NCBI GenBank assembly: GCA_020632875.1
Contig: JACKET010000022.1
Span: 1 to 64,000, forward strand
Source: Alphaproteobacteria bacterium
GTDB taxonomy: Bacteria; Myxococcota_A; UBA796; GCA-2862545
Reading direction: 5' to 3'
DNA length: 64,000 nucleotides
The translations under genes and the position numbers were made by a program. This document shows positions 9,167 through 17,841 of the stretch, piece by piece (within the stretch, counting starts at the first letter, position 1; the number at the start of each line of letters is the position of its first letter). The notes under the pieces were generated by a model. The model saw only the letters and a program-made list of their open reading frames with translations. It had not been told where the DNA came from and ran no database searches.

Positions 9167-11431
9167 ATGGGGACGCGCTTCGAGATCCTCGCCGGTACCG
9201 TCGATCTGCTCGAGGGCGTCGTGCACACCGCGACGGCTCCCATCCCGCTCACGCCGAACGAGGTCGCGCTCATCGGCGCCCTGCACGACCGCAGCCCCGA
9301 GCCGTGCAGCCCCGAAGAGCTGCTCACGGACGCCCTCGGCTACGCCGCATCCGCGAAGTCGCGCACCGTCACCGTCACCATGCAGCGCCTGCGCAAGAAG
9401 CTCGAGCCCGACCCGGCCGAGCCCCGCACCATCGTCACCGTGCGGGGCGAGGGCTACGCGCTGCGCTACGCCGACACCCCGATCCGTCCGGTCCGCGCGG
9501 TCGGGCTGCCGCCGGGACGCGACCTCGACGCCATCGACGCGGGCTTCGCGGCGGGCGCCTGCCCGCTGGTGCTCGTCGGGCCCGGCGGCGTGGGCAAGAC
9601 GACCCTGGCGCGCAGCTGGGCCGAGCGCGAAGGCGCCGACTGGGTCGAGCTCTTCGATGTGACCGACGCGGGAGCGCTGCGCCGGCGCCTCGTCGCGGGG
9701 CTCGATCTGGAGCGCGCCGCCGACGCGGACGCCGCCATCCGCGACCGCCTCGCGGGCCGTCCCGTGGTGCTCGACAACGCCGAGGACCTCGACGGCGAAG
9801 CCCGCGCGACCCTCGCGGGCTGGCTCTCCGACGCCTCGGCCGCCATCCTGGTCACCAGCCAGACGCCCCTCGGCCTGCCGCGCGAGCGCCGCGTGGTGCT
9901 CGGGGAGCTCGACCGCGACACGGCCCGCGCGGTCCTGCGCGAATCCCGGTCGCGCTCGGGCCTCGCACCGCTCCCCGCGAGCGCCGAGGACCAGGTGCTC
10001 GACCAGCTCGGCGGCATGCCCCTCGCGCTCGTCATCACGGCACCACTCGCCGACTTCCTCGACGACCTCGACGAGGCCCTCGACGTGCCGTCCGTCGACA
10101 CGGCGCCGCACCATGCCACCCTCTCCGCGGGGGTCGGTCGCACCTTCGACAACCTCGCGCCCGAAGCCCTCGCGACGGCCCGGGCCATCGCGGTGTTCAG
10201 CGGTCCCGCCTCGCTGCACGCCATCGCGCAGGTCGCCGACCAGCCCCTGCCGCTCGCGCTGAAGTCGGTCGCCGAGCTCCGCGGCTGCGGGCTCGCCCGG
10301 GCCGACGGGCCGCGAATCGATCTGCTCCCCATCGCGCGCACCCTGCTGCGCCACGACGCCGACGCCGTTCGGCCCGCGCGGGAGCGGCTCGTGGCGTGGC
10401 TCGTCTCGCTCGACCCGTCCCACGAGCAGCTCAAGCCGCTGCGGCCGGAGATCGAGAACGCGCTCCCGCACGCTCGGGGGCTCGTCCGCCTGGAGCTGCT
10501 CGCGCGGCACGTCGAGCTGCTCTACGCGTTCGGTCCCGTCGACGACATCCCGTCCGAGACGGCGCGCTGGCTCGAAGGCGTGCCGCTCGCCCCCGAGTGC
10601 GAGGTGCACCGCGCCCGCGCCATGCTGCTCGTGGGCCAGCGCGAGGCGGCCCGCGACCTCCTGGAGCACGTCCTCGACCGCGTGACCGACCGCCCGACCT
10701 TCGCGCGCGGCGCGTCGCTGCTCGCCACGGCGCAGTCGTGGGCGTCGATGCCCGAGGCGGTCGACTGGGCGCGCCGGGCGCTCGCTGCGCTGGATGCCGA
10801 CACGCCGCTTCACGTCCGCGTCGAGACCGGCACCTACGCGGGCTACGCGCTCGCGCGGGCCGACGACCCCGCCGGGTTCGACGCGATGGAGGACGCGATC
10901 CGGGCGGCCGGCGACCGCCTCCCGGCGCGCGCGCTCACCGCCGCGCTCTCGAAGGCCCGCCTCCGATCGGCCCCTCCCGGCGAGCTCGAGCGGGCACGGC
11001 ACCTGCTGGAGCGCGTCGGAGGCGTGCTCGGCGAGGTGCAGCGCGCGATCGACACCGCGGATCTGGCGGTCATCCTGCTCGACGCCCACCAGGTCGAAGA
11101 GGCCTGGGAGATGCTGCGCGAGCCGCGCCGCGTCCTGCCCACGGGCCACCGGATGATGCTCGGCACCATCCTCACCAACGCCGCGATCCGGCTCCTCGAC
11201 CACCCCGAGCGCACGCTCGAGCTCATGGACGAGGTCGGTCCGCCGATCCCCGAGGATCTCCGTCGCTTCGTCCGCTTGCTGGCCCATCGCGACCGGGCGG
11301 GCGTGGCGGCGATGGAGGAGCGCTTCCGGATCCTCGGGGAGGCCTTCCTGGCGGGCGATCCCCTGCCCGAGTCGACCGACCTCCGCGAGACGCGCAAGGG
11401 CCTCGAGACCGTCCGTCGACGCGGGCTGTGA
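9167..11431 (+). CDS. Winged-helix / NB-ARC / TPR-like transcriptional regulator
   Basis: 754 residues. Residues 1-100 form an OmpR-type winged helix (TVTMQRLRKKLEPDP, then TVRGEGYALRY), so it probably binds DNA. Next is an NB-ARC/STAND-type ATPase: Walker A GPGGVGKTT at about 138-146, Walker B-like PVVLDNAEDL near 200, and ILVTSQTPLGL downstream. The rest is Ala/Leu/Arg-rich helical repeats like the TPR-like sensor part of AfsR/SARP or LAL regulators. Such proteins are ATP-dependent switches; the ligand is unknown. It is divergent from the lipoprotein at 8179 and upstream of two small secreted proteins (11511, 12071), which are plausible targets. Confidence 0.85.
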   Translation: MGTRFEILAGTVDLLEGVVHTATAPIPLTPNEVALIGALHDRSPEPCSPEELLTDALGYAASAKSRTVTVTMQRLRKKLEPDPAEPRTIVTVRGEGYALRYADTPIRPVRAVGLPPGRDLDAIDAGFAAGACPLVLVGPGGVGKTTLARSWAEREGADWVELFDVTDAGALRRRLVAGLDLERAADADAAIRDRLAGRPVVLDNAEDLDGEARATLAGWLSDASAAILVTSQTPLGLPRERRVVLGELDRDTARAVLRESRSRSGLAPLPASAEDQVLDQLGGMPLALVITAPLADFLDDLDEALDVPSVDTAPHHATLSAGVGRTFDNLAPEALATARAIAVFSGPASLHAIAQVADQPLPLALKSVAELRGCGLARADGPRIDLLPIARTLLRHDADAVRPARERLVAWLVSLDPSHEQLKPLRPEIENALPHARGLVRLELLARHVELLYAFGPVDDIPSETARWLEGVPLAPECEVHRARAMLLVGQREAARDLLEHVLDRVTDRPTFARGASLLATAQSWASMPEAVDWARRALAALDADTPLHVRVETGTYAGYALARADDPAGFDAMEDAIRAAGDRLPARALTAALSKARLRSAPPGELERARHLLERVGGVLGEVQRAIDTADLAVILLDAHQVEEAWEMLREPRRVLPTGHRMMLGTILTNAAIRLLDHPERTLELMDEVGPPIPEDLRRFVRLLAHRDRAGVAAMEERFRILGEAFLAGDPLPESTDLRETRKGLETVRRRGL

Positions 11432-11510
11432 CCAGGTCACAAGTGGGGCTGTGACGGAGCCGCTCGGACGTGGACGGCGTACGGTTCGGCATCTGGTCTG
11501 GAGATGTCTG

Positions 11511-12071
11511 ATGCCTTCTACCTGTGACATCCGTTCTGTCTTCTCGGTGTCCCTCCTCGCCGTCGGCGTGGCCGTCTCGGTCGCGACCAGCGAGCCGGAG
11601 CCCCTCCCGCCCGCCGCCCAGGACTGGAGCGCCTCCACCGCCGACAGCATGGACGGTGGCGTGGTCTTCCCCGGCGGGACGAACACGGTGACGATCTCGT
11701 TCGGCATCGATGCCGACGCGGTCGCGTCGCTCGACGACAGCTCCGCGACGCTCGAGGTCCTCGTGCTCCAGCTCGCGCAGCCCGGTGGGAACCCCGTCCC
11801 GCCCGGAAGCTTCGAGGTCTCGCTCTACAACGCGACCTGGTTCGACGACAGCACCGGCGACTACGGCAACCACATCCTCGTCGCGGCAGACGTGCTCTCC
11901 CCGGCGGCCGGCAACGGCTGCGTGGTGCAGGGCGACATCTGCTGGACCGACGTGACGCTCGAGGTCCGCAGCCTCGCCGGCGCCGCCGAGGTCGTGGCCG
12001 ACGTCGGCTATCATGCGTCTGGCTCTGCTTCGACGCCCATCGCCCCCCAGCTCTACATCGACGTGCACTGA
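11511..12071 (+). CDS. Secreted hypothetical protein
   Basis: 186 residues from ATG 11511. A signal-peptide-like segment (core SLLAVGVAVSVATS) is followed by an acidic, beta-rich mature region with a single disulfide candidate (GCVVQGDICW). The ATG lies after a GGAG. No family recognised; the composition (Asp/Thr/Ser/Val-rich, few Lys) is typical of exported calcium-stabilised beta domains. Its stop codon overlaps the ATG of the next lipoprotein gene by one base (TGATG), so the two are an operon. Confidence 0.68.
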   Translation: MPSTCDIRSVFSVSLLAVGVAVSVATSEPEPLPPAAQDWSASTADSMDGGVVFPGGTNTVTISFGIDADAVASLDDSSATLEVLVLQLAQPGGNPVPPGSFEVSLYNATWFDDSTGDYGNHILVAADVLSPAAGNGCVVQGDICWTDVTLEVRSLAGAAEVVADVGYHASGSASTPIAPQLYIDVH

Positions 12072-12556
12072 TGGAGTCCCGTATGCGCTCGCTCTTCGCT
12101 CTGGCTTCCGTCCTCGCTGTCCTCGCCGCCTGCGAGGGCAACACCACCACGCCCCCCGGCCCCGACCCGGCGGTCTGCGACGGCTTCGCGCCCGCCGACC
12201 CCTACGCGCCGGGCTCCGAGAACGACTGGAACGACCCGCGTGTCGCGTCCTGTGAAGCGGCCGGCTGCACCGCGTTCGTCGGCAGCACCGTGACCTGGGA
12301 CGACGAGATGCACACCGACCTCTACGGCATGCCCGGCTACTGCCACTACCTGCTCTGGGGCCAGCACCGCGACTGCGCGGCCGAGACCCAGCCCGGCTTC
12401 CAGGTCGTGAACGACGCCGTGCTCGGCACGCTCACCTTCGGCACGCCCGCCGATCAGCCCGACCGCTGCCTCGTCATCGAGGGCGACGTGCTCCCGATCG
12501 ACTGGGTGGCCTGCGCCGACCCGTCCGTCGTGAACGCCGACGAGTGCTCGCCGTAG
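12071..12556 (+). CDS. Small Cys-rich lipoprotein
   Basis: 161 residues, ATG 12071 overlapping the previous stop; an ATG at 12083 is a possible alternative. Lipobox LAAC gives lipidation at the cysteine in LAVLAAC. The mature part has about eight cysteines, spaced in a way that suggests several disulfides, and a GMPGYCHYLLWGQHRDC segment. Function unknown; the coupling to the upstream secreted protein suggests the two act together on the cell surface. Confidence 0.72.
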   Translation: MESRMRSLFALASVLAVLAACEGNTTTPPGPDPAVCDGFAPADPYAPGSENDWNDPRVASCEAAGCTAFVGSTVTWDDEMHTDLYGMPGYCHYLLWGQHRDCAAETQPGFQVVNDAVLGTLTFGTPADQPDRCLVIEGDVLPIDWVACADPSVVNADECSP

Positions 12557-12559
12557 CGC

Positions 12560-13261
12560 TCAGCCGAGGTCCACGAGCCACGCGCCCGGGAGGGCCGTGA
12601 CGACGGGCCCGATCAGGTCCGTCCACGCGATGCCCTGGTCGAGGATCCACCCGTCGCTCGTGCCGATCACGCCGTCCTGACGGGCGATCGTCGAGTCGAC
12701 GCGGTCTTCGAGGCGCACGTCCCACGACCAGCCCGCCTCGGCGGCCGTGTCGCGGATCAGCGCCGCGAGCCGCCCGCTGTTGGAGACCGGCCGGTCGAGC
12801 CACCACGTCACGGACGCCGCGCCCGCCAGCACGGGCCCCAGCGCCCGCACGGCCTCGGGGGTCTGCGCCACCGACCGCCACGTGCCGTGGACCCCGCCGA
12901 GGTCGCGCCAGGCGCCCTCCGCGCCCCGCAGCAGGGGCCCGCCGCCCAGCGCCCGCTCGATGGGGAGGATCACGTTGAACCCGTCGACGTGGACCTCCCG
13001 CGCCGTGAGGTCCTCGACGCGCCGCGCCAGACGGGACTGTCGCGACGCGTGGGTGCACGTCGACCGCGTCAGGGCGTCGCGCTGGCGCTTCGTGAGCTGG
13101 AACCGGTCGCCCACGAGCTTCGCGATGGCGCTCTCGGCGTAGCCGCGGTCGAGCAGCCAGGTGATGTCGCCCGCCGCCTCGCGCAGCACGGGCCAGGCGT
13201 CGGGGCCGAGGTCCCGCGCGTCGTCGCGGTGCGGCCCGCGGCCCTGGGGCTCGACACTCAC
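12560..13261 (-). CDS. DUF434/DUF5616-type protein
   Basis: 233 residues from GTG 13261. The N-terminal part has the DUF434 pattern: LLDRGYAESAIAKLVGDRF followed by LTKRQRDALTRS. The second part begins VHVDGFNVILPIE and contains LDRPVSNSGRLA and DGWILDQG, resembling the DUF5616 companion domain, whose conserved Asp residues recall NYN/PIN-type nucleases. A nuclease role is an inference. It is the third gene of a minus-strand set (14491 to 12560); its start lies 1 bp after the preceding stop, so it is probably translationally coupled. Confidence 0.8.
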   Translation of the reverse strand: MSVEPQGRGPHRDDARDLGPDAWPVLREAAGDITWLLDRGYAESAIAKLVGDRFQLTKRQRDALTRSTCTHASRQSRLARRVEDLTAREVHVDGFNVILPIERALGGGPLLRGAEGAWRDLGGVHGTWRSVAQTPEAVRALGPVLAGAASVTWWLDRPVSNSGRLAALIRDTAAEAGWSWDVRLEDRVDSTIARQDGVIGTSDGWILDQGIAWTDLIGPVVTALPGAWLVDLG

Positions 13262-13262
13262 G

Positions 13263-14009
13263 TCAGCTGCGCAGCAGGGCGTACCCGACGGTGGGCAGCG
13301 TGACGAACGTGCCCCACACGGGGATCGCGAGGCAGCCGGGCGACAGGCTCACCGACCACAGCAGCCAGCCCACGATCACGCTCACGACGCCCACCAGCAG
13401 CGCGAACGCGAAGCTCTGGCGCAGCGGCATCTTCTCGGCGCCCACGATGCCGGTCGCGATGGCCCCGGCGGCGAGCGCGTACAGCGGCACCGTGACCCAG
13501 TCGGTGAGGGTGGAGATCTCGAAGAACGCGGCCATGCCGAGCACCACGAGCGCCGCGTTGTCGTCGAGCCAGGCGGCGACGTGTGTCGAGTCGATGACGA
13601 TGTCGGCGCCGCCGCTGACCATCTCCTGCATCTCGGCGACGTCGAACTCCTCGTCCTTGAACGGGCGGGTGCGGACGACGGTGTGCCGACGGACGACGAT
13701 CGCCTCGCGTGTGTGGATGTCGGAGTCGGGGATGGTCTCGTCGGGGTCGACGAGGATGGTCTGATCGCCGTCGACGATGTGGACGAGGCGCGGCCCCGCG
13801 AACACCTCGCCGCCGCGGATGACGATCGGGTCGTACTGGGCGTCGTAGGTCGCGGAGGCGGTGCGGATCTCGCCGAGCGCCGACATCCCGACGACGCTGC
13901 CGCCGATGCCATGGACGATGGGGGACACCACGAGCAGCGCGCCGATCGCGCCCGCGAGGGGGATGCCGGACTGCCCCCGTTCGACGGGTGCCTCGAAGTC
14001 GTTGGCTAT
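13263..14009 (-). CDS. Multi-pass membrane protein, uncertain start
   Basis: About 248 residues. Hydrophobic segments: one near the N-terminus (AGAIGALLVVSPIVHGIGG), then a soluble acidic region of about 110 residues, and three to four segments toward the C-terminus (e.g. ALVVLGMAAFFE, SVIVGWLLWSV). A weak likeness of the soluble part to GIDE/MUL1-type domains is noted, not claimed. No ATG, GTG or TTG occurs near the expected N-terminus: the frame opens with ATA at 14009, overlapping the TAG stop of the upstream gene. The first in-frame GTG (about 13931) would cut the first hydrophobic segment. Confidence 0.6.
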   Translation of the reverse strand: MANDFEAPVERGQSGIPLAGAIGALLVVSPIVHGIGGSVVGMSALGEIRTASATYDAQYDPIVIRGGEVFAGPRLVHIVDGDQTILVDPDETIPDSDIHTREAIVVRRHTVVRTRPFKDEEFDVAEMQEMVSGGADIVIDSTHVAAWLDDNAALVVLGMAAFFEISTLTDWVTVPLYALAAGAIATGIVGAEKMPLRQSFAFALLVGVVSVIVGWLLWSVSLSPGCLAIPVWGTFVTLPTVGYALLRS

Positions 14010-14491
14010 TCGGACCTCCGCGCGAGCTCGCGCTCGACCACCGCCTGCAGGCGCGCGGGGTCGTCGGTGGGCAGGGTCTGGTCGTACTCGTCGGTGTTGC
14101 CCATGAACACCTGCAGCACCCAGTCGTTCGCGCTGTCGATCCACACGGGCTCGTAGTCGAAGTCCCAGCGATGCACGCCCGGCCCACCGAGCGCCCCAGA
14201 ATGGCAGCAGACGCAGGTGCAGCGCTCGACCTCGCCGGCGAGCCACTGGTACTCGGGGTCGGTCAAGCGCGGGTCGTCGGCGTCGGGCGGCGTGCCCGAG
14301 GCATTCGCGCTGGTCGTGGGCAACCGGCCGTCGTGCTCGACCACCGCTTCGCACACGGCGTCCGACATGGCCTCGCCCGCGGGCAGGCACTCGTTGTGGC
14401 CGGGCAGCTCGACCGCGTGCACGTCGGTGTCTTCGGCCGCCCGCGGCTCGCAGGCGGCGAGCAGGACCCACGGCAGGATGGCTCGCCTCAT
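14006..14491 (-). CDS. Lipoprotein with a single CxxCH haem motif
   Basis: 161 residues from ATG 14491, lipobox LLAAC. The middle holds CTCVCCHSG, in which CVCCH fits the c-type haem-binding pattern CxxCH; the two extra cysteines might instead bind a metal. It is followed by a short acidic C-terminal region. It starts an operon with the membrane protein at 13263 and the DUF434 protein at 12560. Its start could also be an ATG at 14515. Whether the motif truly binds haem cannot be told from sequence. Confidence 0.65.
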   Translation of the reverse strand: MRRAILPWVLLAACEPRAAEDTDVHAVELPGHNECLPAGEAMSDAVCEAVVEHDGRLPTTSANASGTPPDADDPRLTDPEYQWLAGEVERCTCVCCHSGALGGPGVHRWDFDYEPVWIDSANDWVLQVFMGNTDEYDQTLPTDDPARLQAVVERELARRSE

Positions 14492-14568
14492 GGGGGCATT
14501 GTACGCCAACGCCATGCCGCCCGGCCTGCCGCCGAACGCGGCATCCCGCCGGCCACCGACCGGGGGGC

Positions 14569-15291
14569 CTACAGCAGGGCGCCGTCCATCGAGAGCGTGC
14601 GCCAGCGTGCGTTCGCGTCGACGCGCAGCTCGTGCCAGTCGATGAGGATCTCGCCGAGCCCCTCGGTGCACTGCAGCCCGGCGCTCTTCCAGGGGAGCAC
14701 GGCGGACCGCGGGCGGGCGTCCGTCCACGTCTGCAGCGCGCTCGCGCGGTCCTCGTCGGGCAGGTGGAGCAGGGGCTCCACGCTGACCACCGCATCGTCG
14801 AAGGTGGCGACGCACCACGACGACCAGGGCGCCAGCTCCCAGGTTCGCGACACGCGGAATCCGAGCGAGGCGCGCTCCGCGGTGAGATCGGGGATGCCGC
14901 TGCGCCGGAGCCGCGCGGCGCGCTCGGCGATCCCGCGGCGGTCGTCGGCGTCCAGCAGCGGCCAGAGCTCCGCGATGCGCTCGGCGCTGCGCCGCTCGAT
15001 CACGACCCCGGTCATCGCCGCCATGAGCGGCCCGCGCTCGAACCCCGCGACGCGCTCGGCCCAGGTGAGCGCGAGGTGCGCCTCCTGCGAAGGGGTCACG
15101 TCGGGGGGCAGGGTCTCGAAGACCGTGCGGTGGTGCGTGAGCACCCGGACCGACGCGTCCGCACCGTTCGTCCCGTACACGCACTCGAGGAGCACGGGCA
15201 GCGAGAGCTCCTCCCAGTGCGTGCCGTCACAGGGGTCGTTCTCCGGGGGCGCGGCGGTGGACGCGTGGGCCGCGAGCAACAGGGTGAGCAT
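14569..15291 (-). CDS. Exported hypothetical protein
   Basis: 240 residues. ATG 15291 is preceded by GGAGG at ideal spacing (GGAGGTGCCATG). The N-terminus (MLTLLLAAHASTAAP) is a signal peptide with AXA-like cleavage. The mature part has a helical segment rich in Arg and Leu (RRSAERIAELWPLL) and four cysteines. No family recognised. It is followed downstream by the gene set starting at 14491 with a 78-bp gap, so it may or may not be co-transcribed. Confidence 0.65.
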   Translation of the reverse strand: MLTLLLAAHASTAAPPENDPCDGTHWEELSLPVLLECVYGTNGADASVRVLTHHRTVFETLPPDVTPSQEAHLALTWAERVAGFERGPLMAAMTGVVIERRSAERIAELWPLLDADDRRGIAERAARLRRSGIPDLTAERASLGFRVSRTWELAPWSSWCVATFDDAVVSVEPLLHLPDEDRASALQTWTDARPRSAVLPWKSAGLQCTEGLGEILIDWHELRVDANARWRTLSMDGALL

Positions 15292-15468
15292 GGCACCTCC
15301 TGTCCTCCCACTCTGCAAGCGCGGGGCCAGCGTTCGATGCCGTGAGAATCCCCCGTCCTGGACGGGCTCTCCGCGCTCGCGGTCCCTGCGGCGGGGCGAC
15401 GCGCTGGGCGCTTCTCCGACATCCCGACAGCGCGACCCGACAGCGTGACAGACCGCGACGACAGACTG

Positions 15469-16530
15469 TCAGACGAGCTGCGAGATCTCGAGGTAGAAGA
15501 CCGCCAGCACCGCCAGGCACAGGCCCGCCGCCGCGCCGAGCGCCGCGCTGACGATGACGAGCATGTCGTGCGTGCCGCGGTAGTCGCCCTGGAGCGCGGC
15601 GGCGTGCTGGGCGAACTGCCGCGCCAGGGCGTCGGTGTCGAAGCTCGGCTGGAGCACCAGCGTCGGCTCCTGACCGCGGGGGAGCGCCACGGGCGTCGCG
15701 TTCGGCGGCACGATGCGCCAGCTCGCGCGCGAGCCCTCGAGCCAGGCGACCACGGTGTCCATGTCGGGCAGGCGGTGGTCGGGCTCGGGATGGGTGCACT
15801 TCTTCACGAGCGAGCGCAGCCAGTCGGGCTGCTCGGGGCCGGGATCGAGCGCTTCGGTCTTCGTCTTCCACTCGAGCAACACGCGCGCCGGGTCGGGGTG
15901 CTCGCCCCACGCCGCCGCGGGGAACGCGGGCTCGCGGGCCAGGAGCTCGTACGCGATGCACCCGAACGCGTAGAGGTCGGCGCGGGGCCCGTTGTGGTCG
16001 GGGTCCTGCAGCACCTCGGGCGCGATGTACGTCACGCTGTCACGCGGGATCGGCGCGCGCTCGCCGATGGGCGTGGCGCAGCGCAGCCCGAGCAGGCGGA
16101 TGCGGTCGGTCGTGGAGATGTAGATCGTGTCGGGCGAGAGCCCGCCGTGCACCCAGCCCTGCTCGTGCATGAACTGCAGCGCCCGCGCGAGCTCGTAGAG
16201 CCACGTGCACGCGAGCTGCCAGTCGACGTGGCCCTCGGCCATGTGCGCGGACATGGGGTCGGCGTCGAACGGCTGGACGGCGAGGAACACGTGGGACTCG
16301 GTGCCCTTCGCCTCGATCAGGTCGGGGAACGCCGGGTGCTGGAGCGCCCGGAGGGCCCGCGCGGACCGCTTGTACCAGCGCTCGGTGGTCTTCGAGCGCT
16401 CGGCGACCTGCAGCACCGCTTCGATGTCGGGATTCTCGGCGTCGTGCGCGATGAGCAGCCAGGGGCTGCCGTACGACAGCACGTCGTCGACCAGCCAGCG
16501 GCCCAGGGTCTCGCCTGCGTGGAAGCTCAC
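15469..16530 (-). CDS. Ser/Thr protein pseudokinase with C-terminal membrane anchor
   Basis: 353 residues with a kinase fold followed by one transmembrane segment (about 325-347). The kinase core is degenerate at every catalytic site: the glycine loop has only one glycine, the ATP-binding Lys of VAxK is Gln (EAVLQV, Q41), HRD is HGG (128-130, followed by LSPDT instead of LKPxN), and the DFG motif aligns as GLR (LLGLR). APE (YIAPEVL) and the F-helix Asp (ADLYAFG) are kept, so the fold is intact but phosphotransfer is unlikely. GTG 16530 overlaps the stop of the proline-rich membrane gene by 4 nt (GTGA), so the two are likely partners. Confidence 0.85.
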   Translation of the reverse strand: MSFHAGETLGRWLVDDVLSYGSPWLLIAHDAENPDIEAVLQVAERSKTTERWYKRSARALRALQHPAFPDLIEAKGTESHVFLAVQPFDADPMSAHMAEGHVDWQLACTWLYELARALQFMHEQGWVHGGLSPDTIYISTTDRIRLLGLRCATPIGERAPIPRDSVTYIAPEVLQDPDHNGPRADLYAFGCIAYELLAREPAFPAAAWGEHPDPARVLLEWKTKTEALDPGPEQPDWLRSLVKKCTHPEPDHRLPDMDTVVAWLEGSRASWRIVPPNATPVALPRGQEPTLVLQPSFDTDALARQFAQHAAALQGDYRGTHDMLVIVSAALGAAAGLCLAVLAVFYLEISQLV

Positions 16531-17594
16531 CGGCGCACCTTGAGCTTGCGGGGACGCCCGCCCGGCGCGGTGACCCGGCCGTCCGCACCGCTCGCGTCGA
16601 CCATCGCCGCGTAGCTCGCGCCCTCGCCGCCGCTCTCGACGAGCGCGATGGTCGCGCGGTCGCCCTGCAGCGCGTACGTGCCGCGCGCCTGGACCACCTC
16701 GCCCTCTCCGTAGTCGAGCGACGCCACGACCCGGCCCTCCGGCCGGAAGTCGAGCGTCATCGCGACCTGCCTGCCACCGGAGGAGCCCGCGTACGTGCCC
16801 TCGAGGGCCAGCGCGGCGGCGGGGGTCTCGGGCGGCGGGGGCGCAGGAGCGGGCTTCGGCTCGGGTGCGGGAGGCGTCGGCTCGGGGACCGCCGCGACGA
16901 CCACGGGCACGGGCTCGGGCGCCGGAGCTGGCTGGACGGGACGCGGCGTGCGCTTCGGGCGCGGCGTCGGGCGGGTGCGGGCGACGGGGGCCGGCGGGGG
17001 CTCGGGCTCGGGCGCCACCGGCACCGGTGTGGGCACCTCGACGACCACCGGCACGGGCATCGGCACTTCGATGACCTGCGGAGGAGGCGGCTGAGTGGCG
17101 GCGATGCGGGCTTCGCGCGCGGCCTGCAGGCGCGGGGACAGCACGGTCGTCCACGGGAGGAAGATCAGGGTGAACGTGACCGTCATGGCCGCGAGGAACG
17201 CGACGGCCATCCGGACGTAGAGGGTGACCTTCGCCATGAAGGGGACGGGCTGCGGCGCTACCCGGGGCAAAGCCATCCGCGGCGCGGTCTGCGCGGCCTG
17301 GGGAGCGGTGGTGCGCGGCTCGGGGCCCGTGGACGTGGGCTCTTCGGCAGTGCCGTAGTCGACCGGCTCGGGCGGCAGGGGGTCGAGCGGCTCGAGATCG
17401 GCGTTCGCGAGCTCGGGCAGCGCCAGCTCGGTCGCGCGGTCGTCGGTCGGATCGTCCTGCACCCGGTAGAGCGGGGGCGGGTCGGTCGGCCCGGGGGCCC
17501 GCTGCTCCGGGGACATCGGACGCACGGCCGTGCGCGCGGGAACCGGGGTGGCTCTCCGTCCGATGAGGGTTCGGCGGGTGCGGTGACGTGCCAT
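16527..17594 (-). CDS. Single-pass membrane protein with Pro-rich linker and C-terminal beta domain
   Basis: 355 residues. A long cytoplasmic, Pro/Glu-rich N-terminus (1-118), one membrane segment (MAVAFLAAMTVTFTLIFLPW, about 129-148), a Pro-rich periplasmic linker with repeated PxP units (VPMPVPVVVEVPTPVPV, then APEPEPPPAPVARTRPTPRP), and a C-terminal beta-rich domain of about 90 residues (ALEGTYAGSSGGRQ to GGRPRKLKVRR). The pattern suggests TonB/AgmX-like spanning of the periplasm, though no TonB box was found. ATG 17594. It precedes and overlaps the pseudokinase gene, which could regulate or bind its cytoplasmic part. Confidence 0.75.
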   Translation of the reverse strand: MARHRTRRTLIGRRATPVPARTAVRPMSPEQRAPGPTDPPPLYRVQDDPTDDRATELALPELANADLEPLDPLPPEPVDYGTAEEPTSTGPEPRTTAPQAAQTAPRMALPRVAPQPVPFMAKVTLYVRMAVAFLAAMTVTFTLIFLPWTTVLSPRLQAAREARIAATQPPPPQVIEVPMPVPVVVEVPTPVPVAPEPEPPPAPVARTRPTPRPKRTPRPVQPAPAPEPVPVVVAAVPEPTPPAPEPKPAPAPPPPETPAAALALEGTYAGSSGGRQVAMTLDFRPEGRVVASLDYGEGEVVQARGTYALQGDRATIALVESGGEGASYAAMVDASGADGRVTAPGGRPRKLKVRR

Positions 17595-17841
17595 TCAGGG
17601 ATTCTGGGGGCTCTTCGGGCTCCGATCACGATGGCAGGCTCCGCGGGCGACGATCCAGCGTCGAAGATGGCAGGACGGTGGCATTTCCGCGTAGAGCGGC
17701 TGTGAGAGCCATTCGATGTGCGTGGCAACACTGCGGTCGCCTCGGGAGCGGTGCCCGCGTTCTGCCCGACATTTCGGTGCGTACGGGCGCTGGGTCGGCC
17801 TGCCACCACCCCGTGCGCGGAATCCGGACTACTGTCGCTCC

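Noticed and set aside
15400..15468. GACAG/CTGTC repeats before the pseudokinase stop as a terminator
   Set aside because: Short, imperfect arms with no T-tract; not strong enough to list as a terminator.
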